A stretch of DNA of 64,000 bases from Cliona cf. orientalis (Eukaryota; Porifera; Demospongiae; Clionaida; Clionaidae): assembly GCA_963930775.1 (NCBI GenBank), contig OZ005690.1, positions 6,060,225 to 6,124,224 on the forward strand, read 5' to 3'. The notes under the pieces are model-generated. The model had not been told where the DNA came from, made no database searches, and saw only the letters and a list, made by a program, of their open reading frames with translations. Each line of letters begins with the position of its first letter. Within the stretch, counting starts at the first letter, position 1. Shown here piece by piece: positions 1-10,706 of this stretch. Position numbers and translations under genes: made by a program.

Positions 1-620
1 TCAACTTTAGTCTTCGGTGGCACTTTGAGAGTATCGACTACCCGATATCCATATGATAGAGACTCCTCTTCTTTGTTCTCTTTTGCTTCAGTTTCGGAGG
101 TTGTCTTGCTATAAGAGCCAGATACACCAGCCGTGCCCTCGGCAGTTGGACCTGCGGCCATGTTGAAAAAACCAGCTCCTCCAACTTTGAGGCCTAGATT
201 TCCACCAATGGATTTTGTTTTGCTTGATTCCCATTTTAATTGGTAGGATTTTGACTTTTTCTTGCTACTATCTTTGCTGCTGACAATTTGAAAATTGTCA
301 TACCAATCTGTGTCTTCTAGTGTTTTATTTTCGAAGGTTTTATCTTTATACCACCAATCAGGTAATCCATTGTACTCATTTGCTGTATTTGTGTGAGATT
401 TGCAGTCAACATCGACGACTGAGCGACCAACCTCCACAGGGCGAGTTGTTTCTACCATGTGGTAAGACATCCCATTCAGAAATGCAGACAACTCTTGGCT
501 TGAAATACCAATTACGAAGATACCCTCTCCATATTTTTTCTTCATTGCTTCTTTGATGTAATCAGGAGCTTTAAAATCAGAAGTATTTGACGCACCGAAT
601 AATCTCATTATCCTCTCCAT
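1..620 (-). CDS. aerolysin/ETX-MTX2-like pore-forming-family protein, 5' part, runs off window edge
   Basis: An uninterrupted minus-strand frame of about 206 codons opens at an ATG at 620 (second in-frame ATG at 608) and is still open at base 1, so the C-terminal part is missing. Seen: no signal peptide; a Trp/Tyr-rich segment near residues 85-105; a Lys/Ser/Gly-rich stretch (about 115-180) of alternating polar residues; and, close to the edge, a strand followed by LKVPPKTKV. In aerolysin-fold proteins (ETX/MTX2, natterin-like) a long Ser/Thr-rich hairpin is followed by a VPPxxKV-type strand turn, so the family is suggested but not proven. Such proteins oligomerise into membrane pores and occur in many animals as defence or venom proteins. 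The start could be an internal exon start, since CAG lies just before the ATG. Sequence upstream of this gene (725-830) recurs at 3455-3570. Confidence 0.5.
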   Translation of the reverse strand, partial: MERIMRLFGASNTSDFKAPDYIKEAMKKKYGEGIFVIGISSQELSAFLNGMSYHMVETTRPVEVGRSVVDVDCKSHTNTANEYNGLPDWWYKDKTFENKTLEDTDWYDNFQIVSSKDSSKKKSKSYQLKWESSKTKSIGGNLGLKVGGAGFFNMAAGPTAEGTAGVSGSYSKTTSETEAKENKEEESLSYGYRVVDTLKVPPKTKV

Positions 621-1593
621 ACTGCCCCAGGTGTAGCTACGTGTGGCAAGCAATGAATGATCTATAGCTATTAGCTTCAGCATGTCACTAATAAACTAGA
701 ATCTTATTAAATGTGCAGTCCTGCTGTTTGTTGTTTGCCTTTGGAGGGTCAAATTTGTTTTATCACTTAACAAATCAACAGTAAACATGTTTCTTCAGAC
801 ACGATAAAATTAACTGTTACATTCAATAAAACTTAATTATATCCTATGCTACATTATACTAGCTATTATTATACAAAGTCAGGGGATCAAGTAGCTAACG
901 CACAATATCTATGATGATTAGTTTATTGATCATAAACTATTAATGTCTTAATTACAGAATTTGCATGGTGTCATATGAAGCAGATGCAGCATTAATAATG
1001 AGTCTTATAATGTATATTGTTGCATAAATGCATGATACAGCTGGACCAATTGAACAGCAGATAAAATTAGAAATACCACACCCCAGCGTCCACAGTGAAC
1101 AACTTTGAGCACTAACGTAGTCACCTTCATTATTGTGTTTTGTAGTCTAATATTATGTAATGTTAATACATGATGGGACATTAATTTAGATAATAACTCA
1201 GTATGCAATAATTAATATAAACTCCTGTATTTTACAATTAACTAATTATTAGTGACATTGTTCTCAGTTGCAATCTGCATGAATAAAACAAAGGTTCTTT
1301 GCGAACAACTTAACTGTTTGGTAAAACTTGCCGACATTTCGACTAGATGCTCGACTTTTACTGAACAGTTAAGTTGTCCGCAAAGAATCTTGTTTTAACT
1401 AATTAGTGTTCTGTATATACCTAGCAAAATTCTTGTTTACTACGTCTATTGTTTACTATTACATTTTTGATAAACTCTTGGTAAATGCAGCTATAAAATT
1501 TAATGTATAATGCCCAATAATAGTATTTATTGTTACTTATAGCTATCAGTGATTAATTGTTACCCGTAATTACTATTTTAGCAGCGACATCAG
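621..1593. other. intergenic, AT-rich, one hairpin element
   Basis: No coding region is supported. The stretch holds the upstream flank of the aerolysin-like gene, a segment (725-830) with a diverged copy at 3455-3570, and the hairpin element at 1285-1396. Confidence 0.5.
1285..1396. mobile_element. short hairpin MITE
   Basis: Two arms of about 34 bp, 1285-1318 and 1363-1396, are near-perfect reverse complements (AACTTAACTG in one, CAGTTAAGTT in the other) around a 44 bp loop. At 112 bp it is a miniature inverted-repeat element with no coding capacity. No clear target duplication was seen. Confidence 0.6.
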
Positions 1594-2983
1594 TTAAAAG
1601 GAGGAAAAGGATTGGCAAGTATAGCATTGAACTGTATAACCACAGCAACAGCATAGAATACAACTAACAAATAGGCCTGCAGTCATGAGTTTGTACTCTC
1701 TCGCAGGATGTTGCCGCTCTCCAGTGAAGCCAAAAGCTCTGACAGGAATCGGCAGTGGTTGAATAGTCACAGGACGTTGAGGATAGGGAGCACGATCATC
1801 CTCGTTGTCAACCGGAGTGCTTGATGGTGAAGGCTGCAACCAGTCATCATGCATAGCTATTATGAGAGTATGTTATTAGTAACCGTAGCTATATGGAGCA
1901 GGAAATTTTCGCATGGTGCAAACGTTTTCATGGATACACTGGTGCCGTACATAAAAAAAAGGAAAATTCTAAATGGGCAGAGAACATGTGACATTATACA
2001 GGCAGCTGTACTGCACAATCGATCAACATGCACATGCAACATGGAGGTGAAAAGTAAAACCACAAATGTTAAATTTTCTTCTAATGGGTGAACTTGCAAT
2101 TCCACAATTAAAACATTTTGCTCCGATGAAAACGTCGTAATAATTATTATGGAATTATTAAATTATGGAGAGTGTGCATAGAGTAACACACAGTTGTAGT
2201 ACTTTTAAAATTTAACATCATGCCCCACATATGATTGCAACACCAGTAGCTACCACAATTTGTCGCTGTAGTGCTGAAGTTTAAGTATTATACTTCCTGA
2301 CCATATTCACACCTTATTATAGTCACAGTTGTGATGTCAAATCCAGAAAGAGCTAGCTGCTACTTACTGTAAGACTGTGTGCACACTCCCTTTTATGTAC
2401 TCTTGATTACACTTCAAGGGCTGAGAATCATAGTGGACTAATCAATAAACAATCACATGCTTGAGACAATGTATATTCAATTTTGGGTCTTCTTATGGTT
2501 CTGAATTAGTAGCTACTTTGTTAAATTTATTTTATGAGTGGACTGAAAATCTGATCCATCGTCAAATTAAACGGAATCATTATGATTGGTTAATTGTTAA
2601 TAGCTTACTCTAATAGGTGATGCTGCTTCTAGTGAAGGAGCAGCTTTCCTTGTTTCAATCTCTCTCTGATGTGGCTTTGGTTTCTCTCTGGTATAGCTTA
2701 AAGGTGTCCTTGTTGGATCCTGCTGAAATGCTCCTGATTGCTTTTGAGCATATGCTACAGCAGCTGAAGTTTGACTAAGCACTGGACCAAATGTAATCTC
2801 TCTAACGGTAGGCACACTCTGTATTTGTTGGGCTCCACTGGTTCTCTCTTGTATGAGGTGAGTATCTATGTTCTCATACTCTCCCTCATGATCAAATTGC
2901 TGTCTCTTGTGAGGAGGAACTGGAGGTACCTTTATAGGCTTTTTCTTTGCAGCTGCAGGGGCTGGAAGAGGTCTAGCAGCCAT
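1594..2983 (-). CDS. putative two-exon proline-rich small protein with C-terminal hydrophobic Cys-rich segment
   Basis: Exon 1 is 2983-2609: ATG in a good context (GCCATGG) and a GTAAGC donor in phase 0. Exon 2 is 1833-1594: it follows a CAG acceptor in phase 0 and ends in TAA, giving 204 residues. The N-terminal half is rich in Pro, Ala, Gln and Lys (PVPPHKRQQ near residue 25) and has a YENID tyrosine motif. After another Pro-rich stretch the C-terminus has a short hydrophobic run containing CILCCCC, which could anchor the protein or be palmitoylated. I do not recognise the family. The acceptor is pyrimidine-poor, so the exon 2 boundary is the weakest point. Confidence 0.35.
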
Positions 2984-3639
2984 GGCTTGGTAGCTATACT
3001 CGAATCAATGTTGATTGCAACTACACTAAAAATGATTAACAGTGATAATCTGACTTTAGAAAAAAATTCTGTGTAGCTCTGTATAATTAACCTTGAATGC
3101 ATAGCTAATAAGAGGTTCTGCTTGCATGATGAGTTTTGATACACAATCTTATCATAACTAACAGCTTATTTTAGCACTTTATTGGTTTCAGGCTTTTGGT
3201 ATTAGGAAAAATATTGATATCTCATGTGATAATAATATGCACAAGCCATCCTGGTATGCCAGCCGTATTTAAATTTATCTACACACCTTTATTACTATTA
3301 GAAGACTGAGACTTTAAATAACGGGCACCACTCCATAATGTTAACTTTAGCAGTGTGCAAAAAATGACTGATTGCTTATAAAATTATTTACTGTGATTGC
3401 ATGGATCTATACTTCATGTCACTCTAGAAATAAACTTTAATACTCACACTGTTTTATGTGCTTTTAATCGGTGGATCAAATTTATTTATTACTAAATCTT
3501 AGTAGCTATATCAACAATAAACATGTTTCTTCAGATGTGACAAAATTAACTATAACATTTAATTACCTATAGGTAATTAGATCTAGAACCATTACATCAT
3601 TAATCCTCATGTTACTGACTTCTCCAATAAAACTAGGTA
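2984..3639. other. intergenic, no gene seen
   Basis: AT-rich sequence. 3455-3570 is a diverged copy of 725-830 (shared CAATAAACATGTTTCTTCAG-like core). Nothing else recognised. Confidence 0.4.
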
Positions 3640-4360
3640 TCTTTTTGGCCTGTCACGTTCACCGTCGATTCTTCATGCAAGCATGCAGATATAGCCATCC
3701 AACTCATTTTTTATTTGTCCCATCTTGAATAGGTCGTCTAGATATCAAAGCTGTTTGGTTGTATGGACCCTACCTCCTCTGCAATATTGAATCACTCGAA
3801 ATTTAATAGTTATTTGCTCTTCATTAATTTTATGCCTTTATTATTGAACTTAAACTCATCCTCCAGTGGTGTGATGGTGAGACCCTTTCAATTTAAAACA
3901 CTGTCCCTGCCAGGGGCCTTCTATTGTATCACATTGAAACTCCTTACTGCACACATGGTCCTCACCAGGCTCCCCCAAGACAATTAGCCCATCTAATACC
4001 TATATATGAATTAGGGAGTCTACTGCATATGCTCGAGCTACTGCTTCTATAGTATGAAAGAGATAGGTGATATTGCCATGGCATGCTGGATACGTGCTCA
4101 ATATGAGCTCTAGTATTATAGCATGTTGTTGACAGCAGTGTCTGTTTTATAGGCTAAGTGTGGCATCTGGTAAATTTCTATAAGGCAAACACTCCAAACT
4201 GAATTAGCCAAATTGGTAATTTAATATTATAGTAGCTGTAATTAACGAAAGGAATTATTATTGTGTCACTGAATTACTATGAATACTACGTAGCACACAT
4301 CATGACAAAGAATTGCTATTTTAATGCCATTCTCAACTAGTACACAATCATTATCTAGTT
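3640..4360. repeat. segmental direct repeat, left copy
   Basis: Diverged copy of 12260-13060 in the same orientation, with many indels. Shared landmarks include CATGCAAGCATGC, ATTGAATCACTCGAA, CACCAGGCTCCCCCAAGA and CCAAACTGAATTAGCCAAA. It lies just past the 3' end of the Ig receptor gene, and the other copy lies beyond that gene's 5' flank, so the two bracket the gene. Confidence 0.7.
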
Positions 4361-4501
4361 TGTTATAATAATCCTATAATACATTACAAAACTATGATAA
4401 TGCTGATGATATACAATGATATCTCTATGGCACACACTTAATAACTACCAGTATATACTATTAGCTACTTAACGGATCCAAGTTTGCATTTCTCATCTAT
4501 T

Positions 4502-7500
4502 CTAAAACGAACTTTGTGCTGATATGGTAACCTTATCATAAGCAGGGCATGATCCAATGTTGTAATCTTCATGGTTCTCCTGAAACGTAGATACTCGATC
4601 GTAAACCTGATCTTCAGAAATGACATCATGATCAGGTGGTATTTGCACTGACTGTTTCCTGTTCATAAAAATTAATTAATGCATAGGCTAAGTATAAAAA
4701 GTTGAGGATCCGATGTTTAATGGTTTATAACTTACATTGCATTAACTGAATCATGTTTATTTCTTGTATGATAATATTTCTTTAATGCTAAGATAGCAAC
4801 CACTGCAATCACAATGATTAAGAGAAGAATGCTCACTGAAAGGATCAAGGTCACCAAAATCTCCATTAATCCTAGTGCACTTGTCTTGGACGTGGGTTCA
4901 TCTGGACTTACAGTGTCAGTAGATGATTCACACCCATCATTATTGTAGGTAATAGCAGAAATTGCCACAGTGCACATTTTATCTACTCTAAGCTGCAGTA
5001 GATCAATTGTAATAACAGCTCCTTCATAAACCCACCCTTGAATATGTCGGATGATAGCAGCAGCAGTTACATTAGCAGTTCCATGACCATAAGCTCGGAA
5101 ATGCACGGAGCCGGTCTTGAAACAGGTAAACACTCCACTTGTGATCATCAAGCTCTCTGCAAATCCACAGCTACAATGAACACGAAGCTGATCCAAAATT
5201 TCTAAAGTGATGACTTCCACTTTCTTAATGGTATCTTCTTTCTGTGAAAACATTTCATAATGAGCCAGTTGTTATTGCTAATGGTATTAACCTACCGCCC
5301 ATTCAATACAGCTGTCTATTCCACTCAGCTTAAGTTGGAACGCCATGACTACAAATTATAATTATAGCATAAAGATGAGCTTAAAACTCTATGCTATATT
5401 AACAATTATCTTACAATCATCCATAGTAACTACAGTGATCACAGCGGATGGTCCATATCCAGCACTGTTGGAGGCTGATATGCTACAGTTATACTCTGTT
5501 CCCGGATGAAATCCTACAACTCTGTGCATTCCTGATTGTGAATAGTTCATCTTTATGGTAGCCAAATCAGCAACTCGAGGTGTGCAGGTTAGATTATAAT
5601 TTTCAATGATGGTATTAGGACCATTGTCAGAGGGAGGAAGCCATGATAGTTGAATAGTTCTCATACCAGGTGTGGCAGCCAAATTATCAACAACAGAAGT
5701 GGGAGCTGTAAGAGTGACTGTACCATAAACATAATAGCAATAAACAGCTGATTTGCCGAATTGAATAACAAGTATAACGTGAACCCTAATAAATCGACTT
5801 ACCTACTTCAGCAAATCCAGCCAAGGAGCCAAAGCCAGTAAAAAATGACGATGTTGAGTGTATAGTTGCAATGCAAGTATAGTTCCCAGACTGAGAGCTA
5901 GCAAATGATGTAATTGTGGCATTGGCGGTAGCAGTTAACGTTGCATTGTGAACCAATAGAGATTCATTCGTTGACCAGTTTCCAGGACCAGATAAGTCTA
6001 TGCTCAAATGTATAGGAATATCCACTCCTTGGTTCAATTCCACAGAGCACACCAGGATGACATTGGAACCAATAGATCTGATGGGACTAGCAGGAATGCT
6101 AGTGATAGTTACATTGACTGGATCGGGAGCTATTGGAAAATAAAATTATAATTTTTTACTCGATGATAGAATCAGGTGAATAATATTATATTGGTTACTT
6201 CACCAGCTGTGCTGTTCTGTGCTGAGTGTTACAATAATATTCAGCATTCCATATTGATCCCGAATCTTCAACCAGGTCCTACCCTTACTGGCATGAATCA
6301 TTTACTGTAGCTAGCTTTGGATATTTAATTATCATTATTCAGGTTACAAAGCTCATTAAATTTGCCACCCACAATGTTTACTGTAATGCAGGGTGTAGAA
6401 TGAAGTAATATGGGGTACCGTTTGTATCAAAATTCATTATTGGCAGGCATTTAGAAACGTCTGGGGATTTATGAAAATTAACATTTGCATAAATTATATT
6501 ACAGTGGACATTAGAGATGTTACAACTGTGGGGATTTATGAAAGTAGTGGATATTTACATAAATCTCACTCAGCTGGTAGACATCGTGTAAATTGTAGCG
6601 GATATTTACACAGTTTATGACAAAATTCTGTAGTGGCAGACATTTGGTGATGTCGCAGGAATTTACGAAGGTAGTGGATGTTTACAAAAAAACACAGTGG
6701 ATATTAAAATCAATAGTACAATAGGTTGTGTGCCCCATGCAAACACACACATGAGCACAAATACTGGACCCAAGACTTGGGGCATGTCCACAGGGTTAAT
6801 TAATAATTAATTTTTGTGCCAGTGGGTAAAGTATATTATGTAGGGACACTTACTGGCCTTTTCTTCAGGGGCCTTTCTGATGACTTGCATGATCACTGAG
6901 TCCCTGGCTCTTCCTGACCCCTCCCACTTCTGACCAAAGTACTCACAATACGATATGCTAATTGTATTAGCCAATAATTATGGATCTCTGTCAACACACC
7001 TTTGCTTTAGTGATGGTAGTTTAATCGATCCGCACAGCACCCCTTATGCATGGGACACACAACCCATGGGGATGATGTTAATATTAATTATTATTATATA
7101 ATAGTATTATTGATTTTATTGTCTACTGTGTTTTTTGTAAACATCCACTACTTTCGTAAACTCCTGTGACATCACTTAATGTCTGCAATGTACACAATGT
7201 CTACCAGTGAGATTTATGTAAATTAATATCCACTACTTTCATAAATCCTCACAGTTGTAGCTAGCATCTCTACTTGAAAATTATTAATTCCACTGTGACA
7301 GTGATTTACATAAATGCCCACTACTTTCATAATCCCCAGGCTCTTCTAACTGCCTGCCAATAATGAAGTTTGACACAAACGGCACCCCATAAAGTAAAAC
7401 ATAGTGACAGTCGTTAGTAAAATTAATAGTATTATTGAGAAAAGAAGGATATGCTAAGAGATAAAAATTATTGTTACTTACTCTGAAGATTGAGATCATG

Positions 7501-10500
7501 AGTTGCATTGATTTGCTGATTTTGACCATTGAGCCAGAAGTTTACAATACAAATGTATCGACCAGCATCAGACATTTTGATGTGTAGAAAGTGAAGCGTA
7601 CAGAGTTCAGTAGGTAAAGTTTCATTATTTTTTATCCACGTGTACGTTATGTTGATTTCTGAATTGTTGTGCTGTGTCCCTAGAGTATCACATGTCATTT
7701 CATAGTGCTGTCCTACACTAGGATTGTTGTGATCAACGCTGATGTAGGCGTCAACTACATCATAAATAGAGAATTTCAAAGTGTATTACTAATGTAAACA
7801 ATTCTAGCCTGATCATGAGATAGGTTGCTTACCCATTATGGCACAGATTTTTCTATTAAAGTTTGTGGCATCTGGTATTATACAACAGAATTCCCCTGTT
7901 AGTGAGGTTAGGTTGATATTTGATTTACGATGATTCAAATTGACAGTGCCATCATTGGGTCCCCTATTGAGATAGAATATGCTGTCATTGGAAGATGGAT
8001 CAAATGCTTCGACACGCTCTTCTGAGGGGTAGTACCATTCACCGATGTTATCCTCACAGCAAAATGGTTTGTCTGTAATGCATTGAATTGCATTGTTTTC
8101 CACTGATACCATTGAAATGTTAGTTTCTCCAATATTAGTGATTGGAATTATGGCATTAGTGTAGTATAACATCTGCTTCAAAGAGAGGTAAACACCTGCC
8201 AGTATCAAAATGGTATACAATGATAGTTTTTTTTTTAATTGACAGCATTCAGCATTGCACACATGAGACATAATGTGTGCTAGGGCCTCAAGGACGAGGA
8301 TTTTTTTGTCTATAACACTTTCTGCATGACATATTATACAGTACATGGCATACATAGATAGCTATTAGCTAATACATAGCCAGTGTTCTACTAAAGTGAG
8401 GGGGCTCAGGCTTTTTAACTCTCAGAGAGTGCTTCTGAGGCCTTCAGGCCTTATATAATCTGTACCCATTCAAAAAATGAGGGGGTTTAACTCTCCTTGT
8501 TTGGGAGGGGGAGGCTCAAGCCCCTTCTGAACCCCCTATTTCTCTGACTATACAATATCATGCAAATTATTGCATCATTGGTTCTCTTACATCTAACTGG
8601 CTTACCAACAGTGACTCGAGCTATGGCTGTACTAGAGTCTCCATCAGAAAATCTTGAAAATGAGAACAGAACAGTAGCTGTACAATAATACAATCCAGAA
8701 TGACGACGTTGAAAATTTGTAATGGTAATAATGCTTGTATATGTAGGTGACAGTTTAGTAGTATTCTCTCGGTTGATCAATGTAGCAGTGTCTCTGATAC
8801 TAAGTTGGTTTGGTCCATTCCATGCAGTGTGTACTGTCACTGGAATATTTGAGTGTGTGCTTAGTTTTAAATACACAGAGATGTTGGTACGAGATCCAAC
8901 TGGCCGAATTGGACTGACCGGGTCGCTTTCAATCTGCATAGAAATTACTACACCGAAGGTAAAATAATGCTATTGAATAGCCCAGGAACTTACTGGTTGG
9001 GAGACCAATATCATATGTGTTGATGATTCTAGCAGTGCCATCAATTAACAAGCTGGAGTTGATAGTAATTTGGCATGCATATTGACCAAAATCTCCTTCT
9101 TCAAGTAGAGATAAAGTTAAGGTGTTAGAATTGGAAACAACTATGTCCTCAGTTTGTGAGCTGTTGTTCTTAATCCACTGATAGACGATCAAATCAATTG
9201 TATTATTAAACTCTTCTGCTCCAGATAAAGTACACCTGAGAGATACATTTTTCTTTTCAGTTCCTTCCATGGCTACATCATCTTCGATTTGAGCCGCAAC
9301 TGTAAAATTAATGAGAATTTACAGAAATTATATTTCTTAGAACTCCAAGGGTACAATAGTTCAAAGGATTGTACTTCTAATGCTGGGATTTCACTCCTAC
9401 TCTATATAATATGTGACTTCAAACCTCTATCATGCAAGCAAAATTAATGAAGCTATTCCATTAATTTTTAATAATAGTGCCGTACTGATAATAGCACACA
9501 GAGTTTGATTAACTCCAGCGGCATCAGGTACTTTGCAGCAAAATTTTCCAGTTGGAGACATAATGCTGTTCCTAAAACGATTGAGATGAACTGTTCCACC
9601 ATCACCTCTGTTCCTAAAAAATGGTAGATTAGATCTGTTTGCATTCCAATGGCGTGGTATCTGCCTGCCATCTGGAAAGTACCACTCTCCATGTCGGTTT
9701 GAGGGATGATAGCAACAAGGCTTCTTATCAGTGACACACTGAAGAGCGTGATCAGATCGTACTCGATAGTCACTATTTCCAATAATGTCAATAATGGGGA
9801 TGACACTGTTGTTTCTGTAGAACCTTCTATCAAGTGAGAGGTAGACACCTAGAGAAAACATTATTATGAATGCTGTTGGTTATTAAAGCTTTTCTCCATA
9901 CCAGTTGTGACCACAGTAGTAGACGATAGTGACTGACTGGTATTCAAGAGCAAACTGGATGAAGTTAAGAAGGCTGCACATGAGTAATTTCCTGAATCTG
10001 ATCTTCCAAATGAGTGTAGTGTTATCATAGCACTGGCATTCCTCATCCCCCTGCTTAACAATGTCTGATTAGTCATTATTGGAACCATACTGTTTGGTCC
10101 TATCCATATCATATTTATTGCTACTGGCCATGGGATATCACTACCCAATGACCTCAATGCTACATCACACTGGAGAGACACGTCTGATGCTATTGGTCTG
10201 ATGGGATTTGACACATTACTCCTCACCATAACAGAAACAGGAGCTGGTACTGCAAGAAAAAGAGACTGCAATGAATTATATGTGCACTTACTCTCCAAGA
10301 TCCTTACTTTGCGGAACAAGATCAATAGTATCGTTGACCTCTGGGAATAGTACAGACTCACAAGTGTATTGTCCGACATCTGATAGTCTCAGGGGACTGA
10401 AATAGAGTGATAGCTCAGATGATAAAATAGTTCCATTTCTGTTCCATTGATGATCGTAAGTTATCAATTCATCTGAAATATTGCATGAAAGTGTATAGTT

Positions 10501-10706
10501 TTGACCAAGTATTGGAGCAGAATCATCGCCATAGATGTTGACGGTCTTATTGGTGCCTGTTGAGTGATTACCACAGAATGGTATGATTGTCCACAATAAA
10601 CTAATAATGAATGTGTGAACTCACTCGTTGCCTCCATTGCATGTGTATTCTTCTTCTGCCCCTGAAGCAGGAGACAAAAAACCAGACACGCTGACACCAA
10701 CCTCAT
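4502..10706 (-). CDS. Ig/FN3-domain single-pass membrane receptor, 13 exons
   Basis: Exons: 10706-10625 (signal peptide), 10556-10308, 10249-9902, 9848-9486, 9299-8994, 8947-8606, 8195-7833, 7754-7482, 6129-5803, 5705-5415 (FN3), 5348-5296, 5241-4736 and 4658-4502. The spliced frame is 3660 nt, about 1219 residues. Introns 1 to 10 are all phase 1 and every domain exon is a multiple of three. The order is Ig-a, Ig-b, C, Ig-a, Ig-b, C, Ig-a, Ig-b, FN3, then a juxtamembrane region (possibly SEA-like), one TM helix (hydrophobic run before KKYYHTRNKH) and a 50-residue tail. Ig-a and Ig-b exons show the B-strand Cys, core Trp and DxGxYxC motif. The C exon (CVTD, GEWYFPDG, GKFCC) looks like an Ig variant with extra cysteines. 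Many N-glycosylation sites are present. Known: such proteins are cell-surface receptors. The ligand is unknown. Confidence 0.8.
6411..7390. mobile_element. foldback element with long terminal inverted repeats, in receptor intron
   Basis: The ends TGGGGTACCGTTTGTATC (6411) and the reverse complement of GACACAAACGGCACCCCA (7390) match, and the arms stay complementary for about 300 bp. The arms are built from degenerate repeats around GGATATTTACATAAATC and GTAGTGGATGTTTAC. The core (about 6760-7080) has no coding capacity. It sits in the intron between exons 7482-7754 and 5803-6129. Transposon class not determined. Confidence 0.7.
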
